Shown here: in pieces, positions 43,689-52,924 of the stretch | How the letters are laid out: every line of letters begins with the position of its first letter | Position numbering within the stretch: position 1 is the first letter of the stretch | From: an uncultured Lachnospiraceae bacterium | GTDB taxonomy: Bacteria; Bacillota; Clostridia; Lachnospirales; Lachnospiraceae | Assembly: GCA_947575805.1 (NCBI GenBank) | Contig: CANPOY010000009.1 | Location: 1 to 64,000, forward strand | Direction of reading: 5' to 3' | DNA: 64,000 bases | The notes under the pieces: model-generated | Databases searched by the model: none | The model's input: only the letters and a program-made list of their open reading frames with translations | Told to the model about the DNA's origin: nothing | Made by a program: the position numbers and the translations under genes

Positions 43689-44261
43689 TTATCTGATCCG
43701 ATTGCCGCCTTCGTACCGTTCCAGCGTCAGCAGACATTTCTTCAATGCCTCATACCGCTCCTCGGTATCCCCTTCTTCAATCTCCACATCGCAGGCAATT
43801 GCCATTGTGGTGATCATTTCGTCGGTGATCCTGTGATGCAGTCCCGCCAGAATATTCAGTCGAAGCTCGTACTCGTCCGCGTCCAAAAACTGCAGAACCA
43901 TCGGGTCCAAAGCCGGCTCACCCCGGGAACAATCCTCCGCGCTCTGATCCGATACCCCCTTGGGGTATCCGCAGCCTGTGTCCGCCGCATTCGGAGCCGG
44001 ATCCGACTCCGCCCTCTGCCGCTCCGCGCCGGGTCCCTGCAGCTCAAATCGAAACTCCTGAGACACCTGGGGATACTTTTCCCTGTCTACCCTGCTTGTA
44101 AACATATCAAGCGGTCTCGCATAGGTCTGGAAATCTCCGTACATCGCCTGATAGATAACAAGCTGCTCTCTGGTCTCCGTGTGCACCGCCACAGCCGTGA
44201 TCTGATACAGATTCCCTTTAAAATGCTTATAGATTTCATGTGGTCTCGGTATAAATGACAT
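43689..44261 (-). CDS. DUF1653 domain protein
   Basis: Predicted 190-residue protein. The N-terminal ~65 residues are a DUF1653 domain (IPRPHEIYKHFKGNLYQI, AVHTETREQLVIYQAMYGD, YARPLDMFTSRVD), a small fold of unknown function. A charged variable linker (~75-125) precedes a helical tail (RLNILAGLHHRITDEMI). The ATG at 44261 has AGGAG 9 nt upstream; the track start at 44318 is rejected. It starts the run leading to the 5'-nucleotidase. Confidence 0.85.
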   Translation of the reverse strand: MSFIPRPHEIYKHFKGNLYQITAVAVHTETREQLVIYQAMYGDFQTYARPLDMFTSRVDREKYPQVSQEFRFELQGPGAERQRAESDPAPNAADTGCGYPKGVSDQSAEDCSRGEPALDPMVLQFLDADEYELRLNILAGLHHRITDEMITTMAIACDVEIEEGDTEERYEALKKCLLTLERYEGGNRIR

Positions 44262-44339
44262 TTTCGGGAACTCCTCTCTGTAAAATTCTACCCAAAAGTA
44301 TACCCTAATTTCCCCCAAATGTCATGCGATTCCTGTCAA

Positions 44340-44741
44340 TTAATTTAAAGAACCGTAACTGCCCGTAATCAGAAACTCATAACAGAACGTACTGGCTTCG
44401 TCCTCGAAGGCAAGTGCGGCCAGCCGCCGTGCCAGCACGTCCCGCTCGGCTTCTTCCATCCTGTCTATCGCCCTGTGGTGGATCGTAACCGTATACGCCC
44501 GACTTCCGTCCCCGTCCACCACCCGGGTCAACGTCACCCCGCTGTTTTCAAAGCCCAGCTGCTTCAGGCAGGCTCTGGTGGTATTTACCAGTTCCTTTTC
44601 CTTCTCCCGGTAATATCCCTCCTGCGCGGCTTCGCTCAGCTCCGCACTGCACATTACTGCCCCCGCAAAAGAAAAAGCCGCAACCGATACCAGGATAACT
44701 GTTGCAGCCATAAACCAAATACTGCCTGCTTTTTCTCTCAT
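44340..44741 (-). CDS. Small single-pass membrane protein, unknown
   Basis: Predicted 133-residue protein with one N-terminal membrane helix (~10-30) and an outward or inward soluble domain of ~100 residues (GVTLTRVVDGDGSRAYTVTIHH, FEDEASTFCYEFLITGS). I do not recognise a family. A TTGACA-17-TACTAT promoter lies upstream. It may be read together with the DUF1653 gene 78 bp downstream. Confidence 0.7.
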   Translation of the reverse strand: MREKAGSIWFMAATVILVSVAAFSFAGAVMCSAELSEAAQEGYYREKEKELVNTTRACLKQLGFENSGVTLTRVVDGDGSRAYTVTIHHRAIDRMEEAERDVLARRLAALAFEDEASTFCYEFLITGSYGSLN

Positions 44742-44773
44742 CCCGACGCCTCCGCTCGAACGGATGTTCTATT

Positions 44774-44802
44774 ATAGTATCTCATCCGCTTCTGTCTGTC
44801 AA
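44774..44802 (-). promoter_or_regulatory. Promoter upstream of small membrane protein
   Basis: On the minus strand TTGACA and TACTAT are separated by 17 nt (the -10 continues into TATAAT with 20 nt). It is ~33 nt before the ATG at 44741. Confidence 0.55.
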
Positions 44803-44885
44803 TGATTTTTACAGGCATATCATATACAATTATAAGTACAATAAAACTCTCTTGAAGACCCGAAAATTTTCCGTGGGGCGACTTT

Positions 44886-45611
44886 TTAAAAATACAGCCC
44901 AGGCCCGGCAATCCCTCCCCCGCAGCAGCCTCCACCGAGACAGCACATGTTACAGACCATATTGGCAACACACAGCTTCAGACACACGCTGCTGCCTCCC
45001 ACAACAGGATAGCCGTAGGTAGCCTGACGCTGCTCATACCAGCTGCCGCCGCTTTCAAACTGCCGCAGCAGACTGCGGTAACTCACATTGTTCGGCTCCA
45101 GGGCTGCCGCCTGTCTCGCGTGCTCCAGGGCTGCTACATTGCTTCCCAGTGCAGAATACGCAATGGCGCTGTAATAGTACCACCTTGCATTTCTCTCCTG
45201 CTTTCCTATTCCGTCCAGCGCCGTCCGCGCTTCCCTGTAATACCCGTTTCTGATATAGTTTCCCGCCGCCCTGAGATACGTGTTATCCTCATAGCCGGTC
45301 TCCTGGCTGAAGCCGCCGAAGCCAAAGCCCCCCGAGCCAAACCCGCCGTAATAGCCGGAGGCGCCGCGGCTGTCTCCGGCCCCTGACCTGTCCCCGCCAT
45401 AGCCGCCTCCCGTGTAGCCGGAGGTCTTCTCCTTCATAATCTGCTGGTAAGCCGCCTGAATCTCCTTAAACTTCTCCTCTGCCTGCTCCTTATGCGGATT
45501 ATTGACATTGGCATCGGGATGGTACCTTCTGCTCAGCGTCTTATACGCTTTCTTGATCTCTTCCTCAGTCGCATTCCTGCTTACCCCTAATACACTATAT
45601 GGATCGTACAT
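44886..45611 (-). CDS. J-domain protein with Cys/Gly-rich C-terminus
   Basis: Predicted 241-residue protein. Residues 1-62 are a J domain with HPD at 31-33, which would stimulate DnaK-type Hsp70. A Gly/Tyr/Ser-rich linker (~65-105) leads to TPR-like helices (~105-185; [26 protein letters not shown]). The C-terminal 35 residues are hydrophobic and cysteine-rich ([21 protein letters not shown]), perhaps a metal, lipid or membrane anchor. It lacks the DnaJ zinc-finger and peptide-binding domains, so it is a specialised co-chaperone. It is the last gene of a three-gene module with DUF5685 and a zinc-ribbon membrane protein. Confidence 0.88.
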   Translation of the reverse strand: MYDPYSVLGVSRNATEEEIKKAYKTLSRRYHPDANVNNPHKEQAEEKFKEIQAAYQQIMKEKTSGYTGGGYGGDRSGAGDSRGASGYYGGFGSGGFGFGGFSQETGYEDNTYLRAAGNYIRNGYYREARTALDGIGKQERNARWYYYSAIAYSALGSNVAALEHARQAAALEPNNVSYRSLLRQFESGGSWYEQRQATYGYPVVGGSSVCLKLCVANMVCNMCCLGGGCCGGGIAGPGLYF

Positions 45612-45623
45612 ATCCTCTCCGTT

Positions 45624-46448
45624 CTACTGCGCTCTTTTTTCATGTACCGCCTCATAGCGGCCCCATACTCCCGAATACAGGATATTTCGCAGGATCTCCA
45701 CATTCTCCAGAATTGGCAGCTTTTCAAATTCCCTGCAGCATTCCGACATCATCATCATCAGTATCGTCTTGCATTCCTCTTCAAAATCCGGCCTTTCGCG
45801 CTTAGCCTTAAGCGGATTAAAGGTTCCCCTTTTCAAATCCTTCTCAACGTCCTCATACGCGTCACAGAGATAAATGAACTTTCCCAGGAAAAATCCGAAG
45901 GTCCTCAGATTATCCGCCCACTCATCCTCCCTGGGCGTCACAATTTCCGCCATGACCCTGCCGAACAGGCCCGCCATGGTATCAATGTCCGTTTCTCCGG
46001 CCTGCTCTGCCTCCGAGAAGCTTTGCATCAGCAGATTGATCTTTCCCAGCTTATCTCCATAGCTTTCACCCAGCTTCCCGGTCTTTCCCTCCAGAATCCT
46101 CCCGTAGGCCAGCTTCCAGAATTTCTTCTCATCCTTCCAGTCATCCTGGCATTTATAACAGGCAAACAGCATGTTCATGTCCGCGGCGTACTCCGTATAT
46201 ATGTTATTCCTCGTCCCATGCCTCTCAAAGGGATGTGCAACACATTTACAGCTTCCCGCGACAGTTTCCGGCTCATACAGACCTGTGAGCAGTATGGCAA
46301 GAAAGGTCATGTCATAGCTTAATGCAATCTGGCCCGACAGGCCGTACTTCCTCTTCAGATCCCGGCATATCCCGCAATAGAAGGAATGGTAAACATCAAA
46401 CTCCTTGAATTTCATCTCGGCCTTATTAATCATAACATATCCGAACAT
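45624..46448 (-). CDS. DUF5685 family protein
   Basis: Predicted 274-residue helical protein of unknown function. Near the start it has VYHSFYCGICRDLKRKYG, and later CKCVAHPFERHGTRNN and YKCQDDWKDEKKF; the cysteines could bind metal. The segment IYLCDAYEDVEKDLKRGTFNPLK contains a DxxED-like acidic patch that recalls prenyltransferase helices, but I would not assign an activity. The ORF ends 12 bp before the J-domain gene. Confidence 0.78.
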   Translation of the reverse strand: MFGYVMINKAEMKFKEFDVYHSFYCGICRDLKRKYGLSGQIALSYDMTFLAILLTGLYEPETVAGSCKCVAHPFERHGTRNNIYTEYAADMNMLFACYKCQDDWKDEKKFWKLAYGRILEGKTGKLGESYGDKLGKINLLMQSFSEAEQAGETDIDTMAGLFGRVMAEIVTPREDEWADNLRTFGFFLGKFIYLCDAYEDVEKDLKRGTFNPLKAKRERPDFEEECKTILMMMMSECCREFEKLPILENVEILRNILYSGVWGRYEAVHEKRAQ

Positions 46449-46457
46449 ATTCCGTCC

Positions 46458-46853
46458 TCAGCTCTTTTTAATAAACTCTGTGCCGCACTTTCTGCAGGTT
46501 ATGGCAATACGTCCCCTGCCTCTGGGGACACGTATCTTCTGTCTGCATTTCGGACATTTATAGATATGGTATTGCCTGCTCTGTTGCCACTCCCTTTCCT
46601 TTTTTCCGAAGAGTTTCCTCACCTTTGCGGTTTTATTCATAAACCACTGATTCTCTCTGGAGCGCTTTGCAATATTTCTGGAAAACATGCGGAAATAGGA
46701 ATAGGCCATCGCCACTCCTGCGATCAGATAAAAAATATGCCCCCCGGGAAACAGGGACAATACCATGCAGACCAGGGCGGTAATCATCAGAACGCGGTTA
46801 AGATCATCATATCCGTATCTTCCCCACATAAAACGTTGGAATTTTTCTCTCAT
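46458..46853 (-). CDS. Zinc-ribbon membrane protein, unknown
   Basis: Predicted 131-residue protein. Two hydrophobic helices (~18-55) are followed by a basic linker and a C-terminal zinc ribbon with KCPKCRQKIRVPRG and CRKCGTEF. I do not recognise a named family. It is the first gene of the module with DUF5685 and the J-domain protein (9-bp gap to the next gene), with a promoter at 46904-46931. Confidence 0.78.
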   Translation of the reverse strand: MREKFQRFMWGRYGYDDLNRVLMITALVCMVLSLFPGGHIFYLIAGVAMAYSYFRMFSRNIAKRSRENQWFMNKTAKVRKLFGKKEREWQQSRQYHIYKCPKCRQKIRVPRGRGRIAITCRKCGTEFIKKS

Positions 46854-46903
46854 AGTTATTCACACTTCCCCTTTTTATCTGAAATCAACTCTCAACAATT
46901 ATC

Positions 46904-46931
46904 ATTTTACTCTCTTTCTGCCATATTGCAA
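46904..46931 (-). promoter_or_regulatory. Promoter of the zinc-ribbon/DUF5685/J-domain module
   Basis: On the minus strand TTGCAA and TAAAAT are separated by 16 nt, ~50 nt upstream of the ATG at 46853. Confidence 0.5.
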
Positions 46932-46984
46932 TTAAATAAGTATAAAGAAAAATAAAGAAAGAAAAAACGATATTCCGGGCAGAG

Positions 46985-47018
46985 AAAAAACCGGTACATC
47001 CCTAACGGCATGTACCGG
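46985..47018 (-). terminator. Rho-independent terminator of pnp
   Basis: On the minus strand CCGGTACAT...ATGTACCGG is followed by TTTTTT, ~85 nt after the pnp stop. Confidence 0.92.
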
Positions 47019-47101
47019 CTTCAGTGCATATTCCAGATACCGGGAACAGGAAGACATCACTTTCCCGCAATAGTCTTACCCTGCAGACGTCTTTGCTGAT
47101 T

Positions 47102-49192
47102 TTACTGCTGCGCCACATCCTTCATGGAGAAGCTGATCCTGCCCATCTTGTCTTTCCCCAGGCACACTACAGTAACCACATCCCCAAGCGTGAGCACATC
47201 TTCCACTCTGCTAATCCGCTCTTTGGCAATCTTGGATATGTGAACCATTCCCTCTTTACCAGGGGCAAACTCTATAAACGCGCCGAACTCCTTGATGCTC
47301 ACCACCTTGCCCTTGAAGATCTGGCCCTCCGCGAAATCGGTGACAATCATCTTCACCATTTCCGACGCCTTATCCATCATCACCTTGTCGGTTCCGCAGA
47401 TGGATACCTGACCGTCATCCGTAATGTCAATCTTCACGCCGGTGCGGGCGATAATCTCGTTGATGGTCTTGCCTCTCTGTCCCACGACATCACCGATCTT
47501 CTCCGGATCAATCTGAAGGGAAATAATCTTGGGTGCATAAGGTCCGACTTCCGGTCTGGGCGCAGAAATCGCAGGCTTCATGCAGTTGTCCATAATAAAC
47601 AGCCTTGCCTCACGGCATCTTGCAATAGCGCCTTCCACGATCGGTCTTGTAAGGCCGTGAATTTTAATATCCATCTGGATAGCGGTGATTCCCGCTGTGG
47701 TGCCGGTCACCTTAAAGTCCATATCTCCGAAGAAATCCTCCAGCCCCTGAATGTCCGTGAGCAGGACAAAATCATCGTCGCTCTCACCTGTGACCAGACC
47801 ACAGGAAATACCTGCAACCATTTTCTTAATGGGTACGCCTGCCGCCATCAGGGACATGCAGGAAGCACAGGTGGACGCCATGGAAGTGGAACCGTTGGAC
47901 TCGAAAGTCTCCGATACGGTACGGATCGCATAGGGGAACTCTTCCTCACTGGGCAGAACGGGAAGCAGCGCCCTTTCCGCCAGCGCACCATGACCGATTT
48001 CACGCCTTCCCGGCCCCCTGGAGGGCTTTGTCTCTCCCACGGAGTAAGAAGGGAAATTGTAGTGGTGCATATATCTCTTGCTGACCTCATTTTCATCCAG
48101 GCCGTCCAGCTTCTGCTGCTCGGAAAGAGGCGCCAGAGTACATACATTGCAGATCTGGGTCTGTCCCCGGGTAAACATGGCAGAGCCGTGCACTCTGGGA
48201 ATGATGTCCACTTCTGCCGCCAGCGGACGAATCTGGGTGATTTCACGTCCGTCAGGCCTCTTGTGATCCTTCAGGATCATCTTGCGGACAGTCTTCTTCT
48301 GATACTGATATACAGCCTCACCTAAAATTGCCAGCCACTCCTCGTTATCGGCAAAGGCTTCCTCCAGCTTCGCTGTAATGTTACGGATATTTTCCTCTCT
48401 GGTCTGCTTGTCATCGGTAAATACGGCAGTTTCCATATCCTCGGGAGTAACCAGCTTGTACATCTCTTCGAACATCTCCTGGGGAATGGCACAGCTGGTG
48501 TACTCATGCTTGGCCTTGCCGCACTCCGCGACAATCCTGTCAATGAACGCAATGATAGTCTGGTTGATCTCGTGAGCCTTATAGATCGCCTCAAGCATCT
48601 TTGCCTCCGGCACCTCGTTTGCTCCCGCTTCAATCATGATAACCTTTTCCCTGGTGGAGGCAACGGTGAGGTTCAGATCTCCCTTCTTCCACTGCTCCTG
48701 GGAAGGATTGACGATCAATTCCCCGTCGATCATGCCGATCTGCGTCATGGCACAGGGGCCGTCAAAGGGAATATCGGATATACAGGTTGCGATAGCGGCA
48801 CCGATCATAGCCACCAGCTCAGGACGGCATGCCGGATCAACACTCATCACCATATTGTTCAGTGTAACATCATTTCTGTAATCCTTGGGAAACAGGGGGC
48901 GCATGGGCCTGTCAATTACGCGGCTGGTCAGGATTGCGTTTTCGCTGGCCTTGCCCTCACGCTTGTTAAATCCGCCGGGAATCTTTCCCACCGAATACAT
49001 CTTTTCCTCATACTCAACGCTTAAAGGGAAGAAGTCAATCCCGTCCCTGGGCTTCTCGGATGCTGTCGCGGTGCTAAGCACCACCGTGTCGCCATAGTGC
49101 ATAAACGCACAGCCGTTAGCCTGCTTCCCAACACGGTCGATGTCAACCTTCAGGGTGCGTCCCGCCAGCTCCAATTCATAGGTTTTATACAT
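47102..49192 (-). CDS. pnp: Polyribonucleotide nucleotidyltransferase (PNPase)
   Basis: Predicted 696-residue 3'-5' phosphorolytic exoribonuclease. Two RNase PH-like domains (with GSAMFTRGQTQ and the FFGDMDFKVTGT active-site segment), a KH domain with VVGQRGKTINEI, and an S1 domain (FKGKVVSIKEFGAFIEF) are in the normal order. The ATG at 49192 has GGAGG 5 nt upstream. It follows rpsO, as in most bacteria; the intervening 250 bp has hairpins that may be processing sites. Confidence 0.97.
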   Translation of the reverse strand: MYKTYELELAGRTLKVDIDRVGKQANGCAFMHYGDTVVLSTATASEKPRDGIDFFPLSVEYEEKMYSVGKIPGGFNKREGKASENAILTSRVIDRPMRPLFPKDYRNDVTLNNMVMSVDPACRPELVAMIGAAIATCISDIPFDGPCAMTQIGMIDGELIVNPSQEQWKKGDLNLTVASTREKVIMIEAGANEVPEAKMLEAIYKAHEINQTIIAFIDRIVAECGKAKHEYTSCAIPQEMFEEMYKLVTPEDMETAVFTDDKQTREENIRNITAKLEEAFADNEEWLAILGEAVYQYQKKTVRKMILKDHKRPDGREITQIRPLAAEVDIIPRVHGSAMFTRGQTQICNVCTLAPLSEQQKLDGLDENEVSKRYMHHYNFPSYSVGETKPSRGPGRREIGHGALAERALLPVLPSEEEFPYAIRTVSETFESNGSTSMASTCASCMSLMAAGVPIKKMVAGISCGLVTGESDDDFVLLTDIQGLEDFFGDMDFKVTGTTAGITAIQMDIKIHGLTRPIVEGAIARCREARLFIMDNCMKPAISAPRPEVGPYAPKIISLQIDPEKIGDVVGQRGKTINEIIARTGVKIDITDDGQVSICGTDKVMMDKASEMVKMIVTDFAEGQIFKGKVVSIKEFGAFIEFAPGKEGMVHISKIAKERISRVEDVLTLGDVVTVVCLGKDKMGRISFSMKDVAQQ

Positions 49193-49444
49193 AAAATCCT
49201 CCATTCCGCCGCTTCCGCGGCATAAGCTCAAGTCTATTGTAATGGAACAGAAGACACCGAAACTACTGAAAAGGACATGGATTCCATAGCCTTTTCAGCG
49301 GTCTCGGGGCTTTTTTCTGCTCCGGGTTACCATTTAGTGCATGGGCCGGATCTCCGGCGTCTTCTCCGGATACGGCCTCCTTCTCATACACGACAAGCGG
49401 AAGCGCCCTGAAACACCGGCACTTCCGCTCTCTCTTTACTGACA
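49193..49444 (-). promoter_or_regulatory. rpsO-pnp intergenic region with two hairpins
   Basis: No gene is supported here. On the minus strand AGCGGAAGTGCC...GGCGCTTCCGCT is a 12-bp stem with one G-U pair (near 49397-49430). A second hairpin AAAAGG..ATGG-AAT-CCAT..CCTTTT lies near 49267-49293. Neither has a good T-run. In other bacteria this region carries an RNase processing site that controls pnp. Confidence 0.5.
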
Positions 49445-49711
49445 TTATTTTCTCAGGCCAAGCCTTTCAATCAGAGCACGGTATCTTTCAATATCCTTCT
49501 TTTTCAGATATTCGAGCAAACCACGTCTCTGGCCTACCATCTTCAGCATACCGCGACGGGAGTGATGATCCTTGGGGTTCTCCTTTAAGTGATCGGTAAG
49601 CTCCTGAATCCTTGCGGTCAGAACTGCTACCTGTACCTCCGGAGAACCGGTATCACCGGGCGTCCTCGCGTACTCGTTCATAATTGCGGTCTTCTTTTCC
49701 TTTGAAATCAT
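49445..49711 (-). CDS. rpsO: 30S ribosomal protein S15
   Basis: Predicted 88-residue ribosomal protein S15 with the conserved [17 protein letters not shown] and [16 protein letters not shown] segments. The ATG at 49711 is 8 nt after GGAGG; the track start is rejected. A promoter lies at 49817-49845. Confidence 0.97.
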   Translation of the reverse strand: MISKEKKTAIMNEYARTPGDTGSPEVQVAVLTARIQELTDHLKENPKDHHSRRGMLKMVGQRRGLLEYLKKKDIERYRALIERLGLRK

Positions 49712-49816
49712 TTCCTTTTCCTCCATAAAAATCTTATTTGCTCTGTACAGACCGCCTGACACCAGGCCCCGGTCGGAGTATCCACAGGCTGGGCATCGGC
49801 TAAACTATACCGTTAA

Positions 49817-49845
49817 ATAATATCACACCTGCGGACAAAAGTAAA
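49817..49845 (-). promoter_or_regulatory. Promoter of rpsO
   Basis: On the minus strand TTTACT and TATTAT are separated by 17 nt, with TG one base before the -10. The leader is ~100 nt. Confidence 0.6.
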
Positions 49846-49870
49846 CAAGTAATTTGCGTTCTTCTGCTTC

Positions 49871-49887
49871 CCTGCTTATAAAGCAGG
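49871..49887. promoter_or_regulatory. Inverted repeat abutting the HEPN-gene promoter
   Basis: CCTGCTT-ATA-AAGCAGG, a perfect 7-bp inverted repeat, ends 1 bp before the -35 box of the next gene. It could be an operator. Confidence 0.4.
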
Positions 49888-49888
49888 A

Positions 49889-49917
49889 TTGACAGCTTCC
49901 GCAAAGACACTTATAGT
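49889..49917 (+). promoter_or_regulatory. Strong sigma-A promoter of the HEPN-like gene
   Basis: TTGACA and TATAGT are separated by 17 nt. The predicted start is ~12 nt upstream of the ATG at 49937, which excludes the track start at 49889. Confidence 0.75.
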
Positions 49918-49936
49918 AATTTGGGGGGAATGTGAA

Positions 49937-51667
49937 ATGAGTCTTTTAGTTAAATTTGTTGCAGTCGGTAACGGCGAAACCACCATATATCATACCAAAT
50001 ATATACATAAAATATTTAAGGAGCTACAGCAATGCGGATTGATCAACAGGTTAATGGTGCCTCCTGATGAATTCGAGCGGAAAGGCAGCCCCATAGACAC
50101 AAAGGATGAAGAAGGAAATATTTTTCTGCTTGAATTCAGCAGCCTGGAAAACGGTAAATTCAACAACTGGAATATCGAATTTCGGTTTGGGACATATCAT
50201 GCAGCAAAGCAGCTGGAAACAGCAATTCATTCGGATACCTATGCAGTTGACAAAGATAACTATTATCTGGAAAAGCTGAAGCTGGCAATTAAAAAGTCAA
50301 TTGTCAAAGACTGGGAAAAAATAATCTGGCTGATTGACAGGGACTCCGAATGCCTGTCCGTTGATTTATATCCGAGCATCTACAAAACAGAAAATCTCAT
50401 GCGGGAGCTGATCAACGAAGTCATGACAAAGCAGTACGGCACATCCTGGTGGGATTCCTTTGTATCTGCAAATATCAAGGAAAAACACAGCAAAAGGCTT
50501 GCCGAATATAAGTCAAAGGTTCCTGCATTCAATAATGTGGATGAGAAATTAATGTCAATTGATATTGATGACCTGGGTGATCTGGTTACCTTAAAAAGGT
50601 ATCAATGGATGCCGATTTTCGATGAAAAAATCAGTTATCTGCTAAACGGAGTGCAAAAATATGACGACGGTATGATACATGAACTGCTGTTAAAACAGAG
50701 AACCATAGAAGCAGATCTTTGGCAGGAGCAGTTTTCCAGATATTTGCCGGACGATTTCCCCAAACGATTTTCTTTGTTTGCAAAAGACAGAAACCATATC
50801 ATGCACAACAAGCTAATTGACCGAACCGCATTCCAGAAGATAAAGGATTCGGCAGAAACAATAGAAAAAGACCTTTTGCTCGCGATCGGCAAATTCAATA
50901 AAACTATCCTGTCAAACGAAGAAAAGGAAAAAATCGAAAAACAGCGGCAAATAGAAGCGAATATGCAGAAAATGCAGGATCACGAGCGCAGGGAAAGTGA
51001 AGCCGGCGTCTCTATCAGATCTTATGACGAAATTGAAGACTTATTGGCGGACAGTATCATTAAATTTCTAAGAGGCATTGAGGAAAACTATCGCTTTAGA
51101 AGTGATATAGAGCTCTCGGATTTATACTGTATCGACTGGAGCGATGCCGGGAAGTTGTTTTCCATACGTTCAAAAATTGACGATACAGAGCTGAATTTCA
51201 CCTATGTGTCGTCCATAAATGAAGCAGAAGGCGCTGACAGCTCATTGGAGATCTACTATGATATTATTCCCGAAAAATATGTTACGGTTCTGGAATATAA
51301 AAATGCTTCTGTTGAGATTGATCCTGACACCGGTTTATATGTACCGGTCGTACAGGACCGGCTTGGCAATATAACGGCAGTCGTAGACGCTGTAGTGGAC
51401 TTTATTGACGACAGGATAACAAACTATAAGGAAAATGCCTCCCCGGAAGACATTACCGAGTATGCCTCCTGCTGCGAATGCGGAGAATATTCTGTCTGCG
51501 TAAATGAAGACCTATTGCCGGCTGGGACATGTCTGAGCTGCGGATATGTCAATCACCTTCAAAGCTGTGAAAGGTGTGGAGAATTGTTTAACGCCGAGAC
51601 TGAGGGCTTGTATGAATACGATGTGGCACTCTGTCAGAATTGCCTGGACGCGATCGAGGCAGAGTAG
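49937..51667 (+). CDS. HEPN-like protein with C-terminal zinc ribbons, uncharacterised
   Basis: Predicted 576-residue protein I cannot assign to a named family. A helical region (~105-320) contains LYPSIYKTENLMRELI, YGTSWWDSF and, at 285-290, RNHIMH, which fits the RxxxxH signature of HEPN ribonucleases (Swt1/Apea-like forms). A charged coiled coil follows (~325-352), then a mixed domain (~360-495), then ten cysteines in CCECGEYSVC, CLSCG, CERCG and CQNC (512-569), enough for two zinc sites. The gene is visibly AT-richer than its neighbours and stands alone, with its own promoter, between rpsO and an acyltransferase pair. This suggests an acquired stress or defence gene, but that is inference. 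GGGGG precedes the ATG. Confidence 0.72.
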   Translation: MSLLVKFVAVGNGETTIYHTKYIHKIFKELQQCGLINRLMVPPDEFERKGSPIDTKDEEGNIFLLEFSSLENGKFNNWNIEFRFGTYHAAKQLETAIHSDTYAVDKDNYYLEKLKLAIKKSIVKDWEKIIWLIDRDSECLSVDLYPSIYKTENLMRELINEVMTKQYGTSWWDSFVSANIKEKHSKRLAEYKSKVPAFNNVDEKLMSIDIDDLGDLVTLKRYQWMPIFDEKISYLLNGVQKYDDGMIHELLLKQRTIEADLWQEQFSRYLPDDFPKRFSLFAKDRNHIMHNKLIDRTAFQKIKDSAETIEKDLLLAIGKFNKTILSNEEKEKIEKQRQIEANMQKMQDHERRESEAGVSIRSYDEIEDLLADSIIKFLRGIEENYRFRSDIELSDLYCIDWSDAGKLFSIRSKIDDTELNFTYVSSINEAEGADSSLEIYYDIIPEKYVTVLEYKNASVEIDPDTGLYVPVVQDRLGNITAVVDAVVDFIDDRITNYKENASPEDITEYASCCECGEYSVCVNEDLLPAGTCLSCGYVNHLQSCERCGELFNAETEGLYEYDVALCQNCLDAIEAE

Positions 51668-51680
51668 GGGAAGAGGCGCT

Positions 51681-51710
51681 TGGCAGGACAATGGAAACTG
51701 CCAGATTCTT
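51681..51710 (+). terminator. Possible terminator of the HEPN-like gene
   Basis: TGGCAG...CTGCCA followed by GATTCTTT, 14 nt after the stop codon. The T-run is imperfect. Confidence 0.5.
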
Positions 51711-51842
51711 TCCCCTAAACCAGTCCCTGCAAATAACGCCCAAGACCCTGCATTTTTCAATCAAAAACCATGCTATTCCGCTGGTTCCACCTGTTGTCAC
51801 ATTGCGGAAAATTCCCTTTGCGCTTCCAATACATGCAGCGGC

Positions 51843-52907
51843 TCACAGTTCCCCCACCCCTGCCTGCAAAGCCGCACTATCCAGATTTTCCTCCATCCAG
51901 AGAAGCATCCGGTCCAGAACCTCTGCATAACTTTCCACCGTAAGCCTGTGACTTCCGTCCTGGAAACAGCGGGTCATGTAATCGTTCATCTCACGGCCGT
52001 AATGGGTGTAATCGCTGTAATTATCAAGATCCGTGATAAAATCATACATATTTTGGAAATAAAATACAGATACATTATGATAGGATAGCAGTCTCTCCAT
52101 AATATACCTCTCCCCGGCCAGCTCCGCTTCCAGGCCTCCCTCGACCGACTGGGTATACCAGTACAGAATGCTGTAAGGCGGAAAAAATACGGTAAAGTGC
52201 GTGTCCGGCATAGACTCGATATAAGGGATAATATACGCATTCAAATTGGCTTCTATATTGCCGATATAGGCATCCGCCGGCAGCGGTGTCTCAGACTCCC
52301 GGGGAAGGGCATAGGAGGACAGCACGTTTTGTCTGCCACAGAATACCTGCCCCCATGTGGAATAGATCTCGTTCAGAGGTGTGCCGGGCTGACGCCTGAA
52401 AACATGGGAAATATAATCCAGAAACACATCCTTATTCAGCAGATAGGGCAGATCGTTCCACGGAGACGTATCGTAAAGATATTCAGGAATCTCATAGGCC
52501 GTGATGCCGGGCTCCGCCTTGTAGGTAGGAATATCAATCCCCAGGAAAATTTCCTTCGGCCATGTCTTTCTTTCCTTTACAATCGTCATGATATTGTCAA
52601 TGTCCCTGGGATACGCGCCGTTATAAGAAAGCTTAATCGTGTTAAGCCCCATGGTCTGCGCAAAAAGCTCCGTATCAAAATTAATCGTCATGGACGATCC
52701 CAAAATTACGCTGTCATACTCAAACCTTCTGGCAATTCCCGGATTCTGGCTCAGCTGATTGTCTATGACATAACCGACTCCCGGCAGCGGCCCATGGTAC
52801 TGGAAAAAGGGATCGATTACCACCACTGTCAGCATACATACCAGCAGTAGGCTCACCGACAAAGCCAGAAAAATCAGGATATGCTTCTTATATTTCCCGT
52901 TATCCAT
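51843..52907 (-). CDS. SGNH-like (AlgJ/AlgX-type) membrane-anchored protein
   Basis: Predicted 354-residue protein with one N-terminal membrane helix (~8-32) and an extracellular domain. It has VILGSSMTINFDTELF, where GSS would hold the nucleophilic Ser, and near the end NYSDYTHYGREMNDYM, with a possible Asp/His pair. Proteins of this kind act with MBOAT partners to O-acylate exported polysaccharides. The gene starts 17 bp after the MBOAT gene with AAGGAGG before the ATG, so the two very probably work together. The glycan is unknown. Confidence 0.8.
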   Translation of the reverse strand: MDNGKYKKHILIFLALSVSLLLVCMLTVVVIDPFFQYHGPLPGVGYVIDNQLSQNPGIARRFEYDSVILGSSMTINFDTELFAQTMGLNTIKLSYNGAYPRDIDNIMTIVKERKTWPKEIFLGIDIPTYKAEPGITAYEIPEYLYDTSPWNDLPYLLNKDVFLDYISHVFRRQPGTPLNEIYSTWGQVFCGRQNVLSSYALPRESETPLPADAYIGNIEANLNAYIIPYIESMPDTHFTVFFPPYSILYWYTQSVEGGLEAELAGERYIMERLLSYHNVSVFYFQNMYDFITDLDNYSDYTHYGREMNDYMTRCFQDGSHRLTVESYAEVLDRMLLWMEENLDSAALQAGVGEL

Positions 52908-52924
52908 AATTATCCTCCTTCCCG

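Noticed and set aside
47024-48325. Plus-strand ORF of 433 codons
   Set aside because: It is antisense to pnp and begins within the pnp terminator region.
49263-49445. 60-codon minus-strand ORF between rpsO and pnp
   Set aside because: It spans hairpins of the intergenic leader, lacks a ribosome binding site and has no protein-like pattern.
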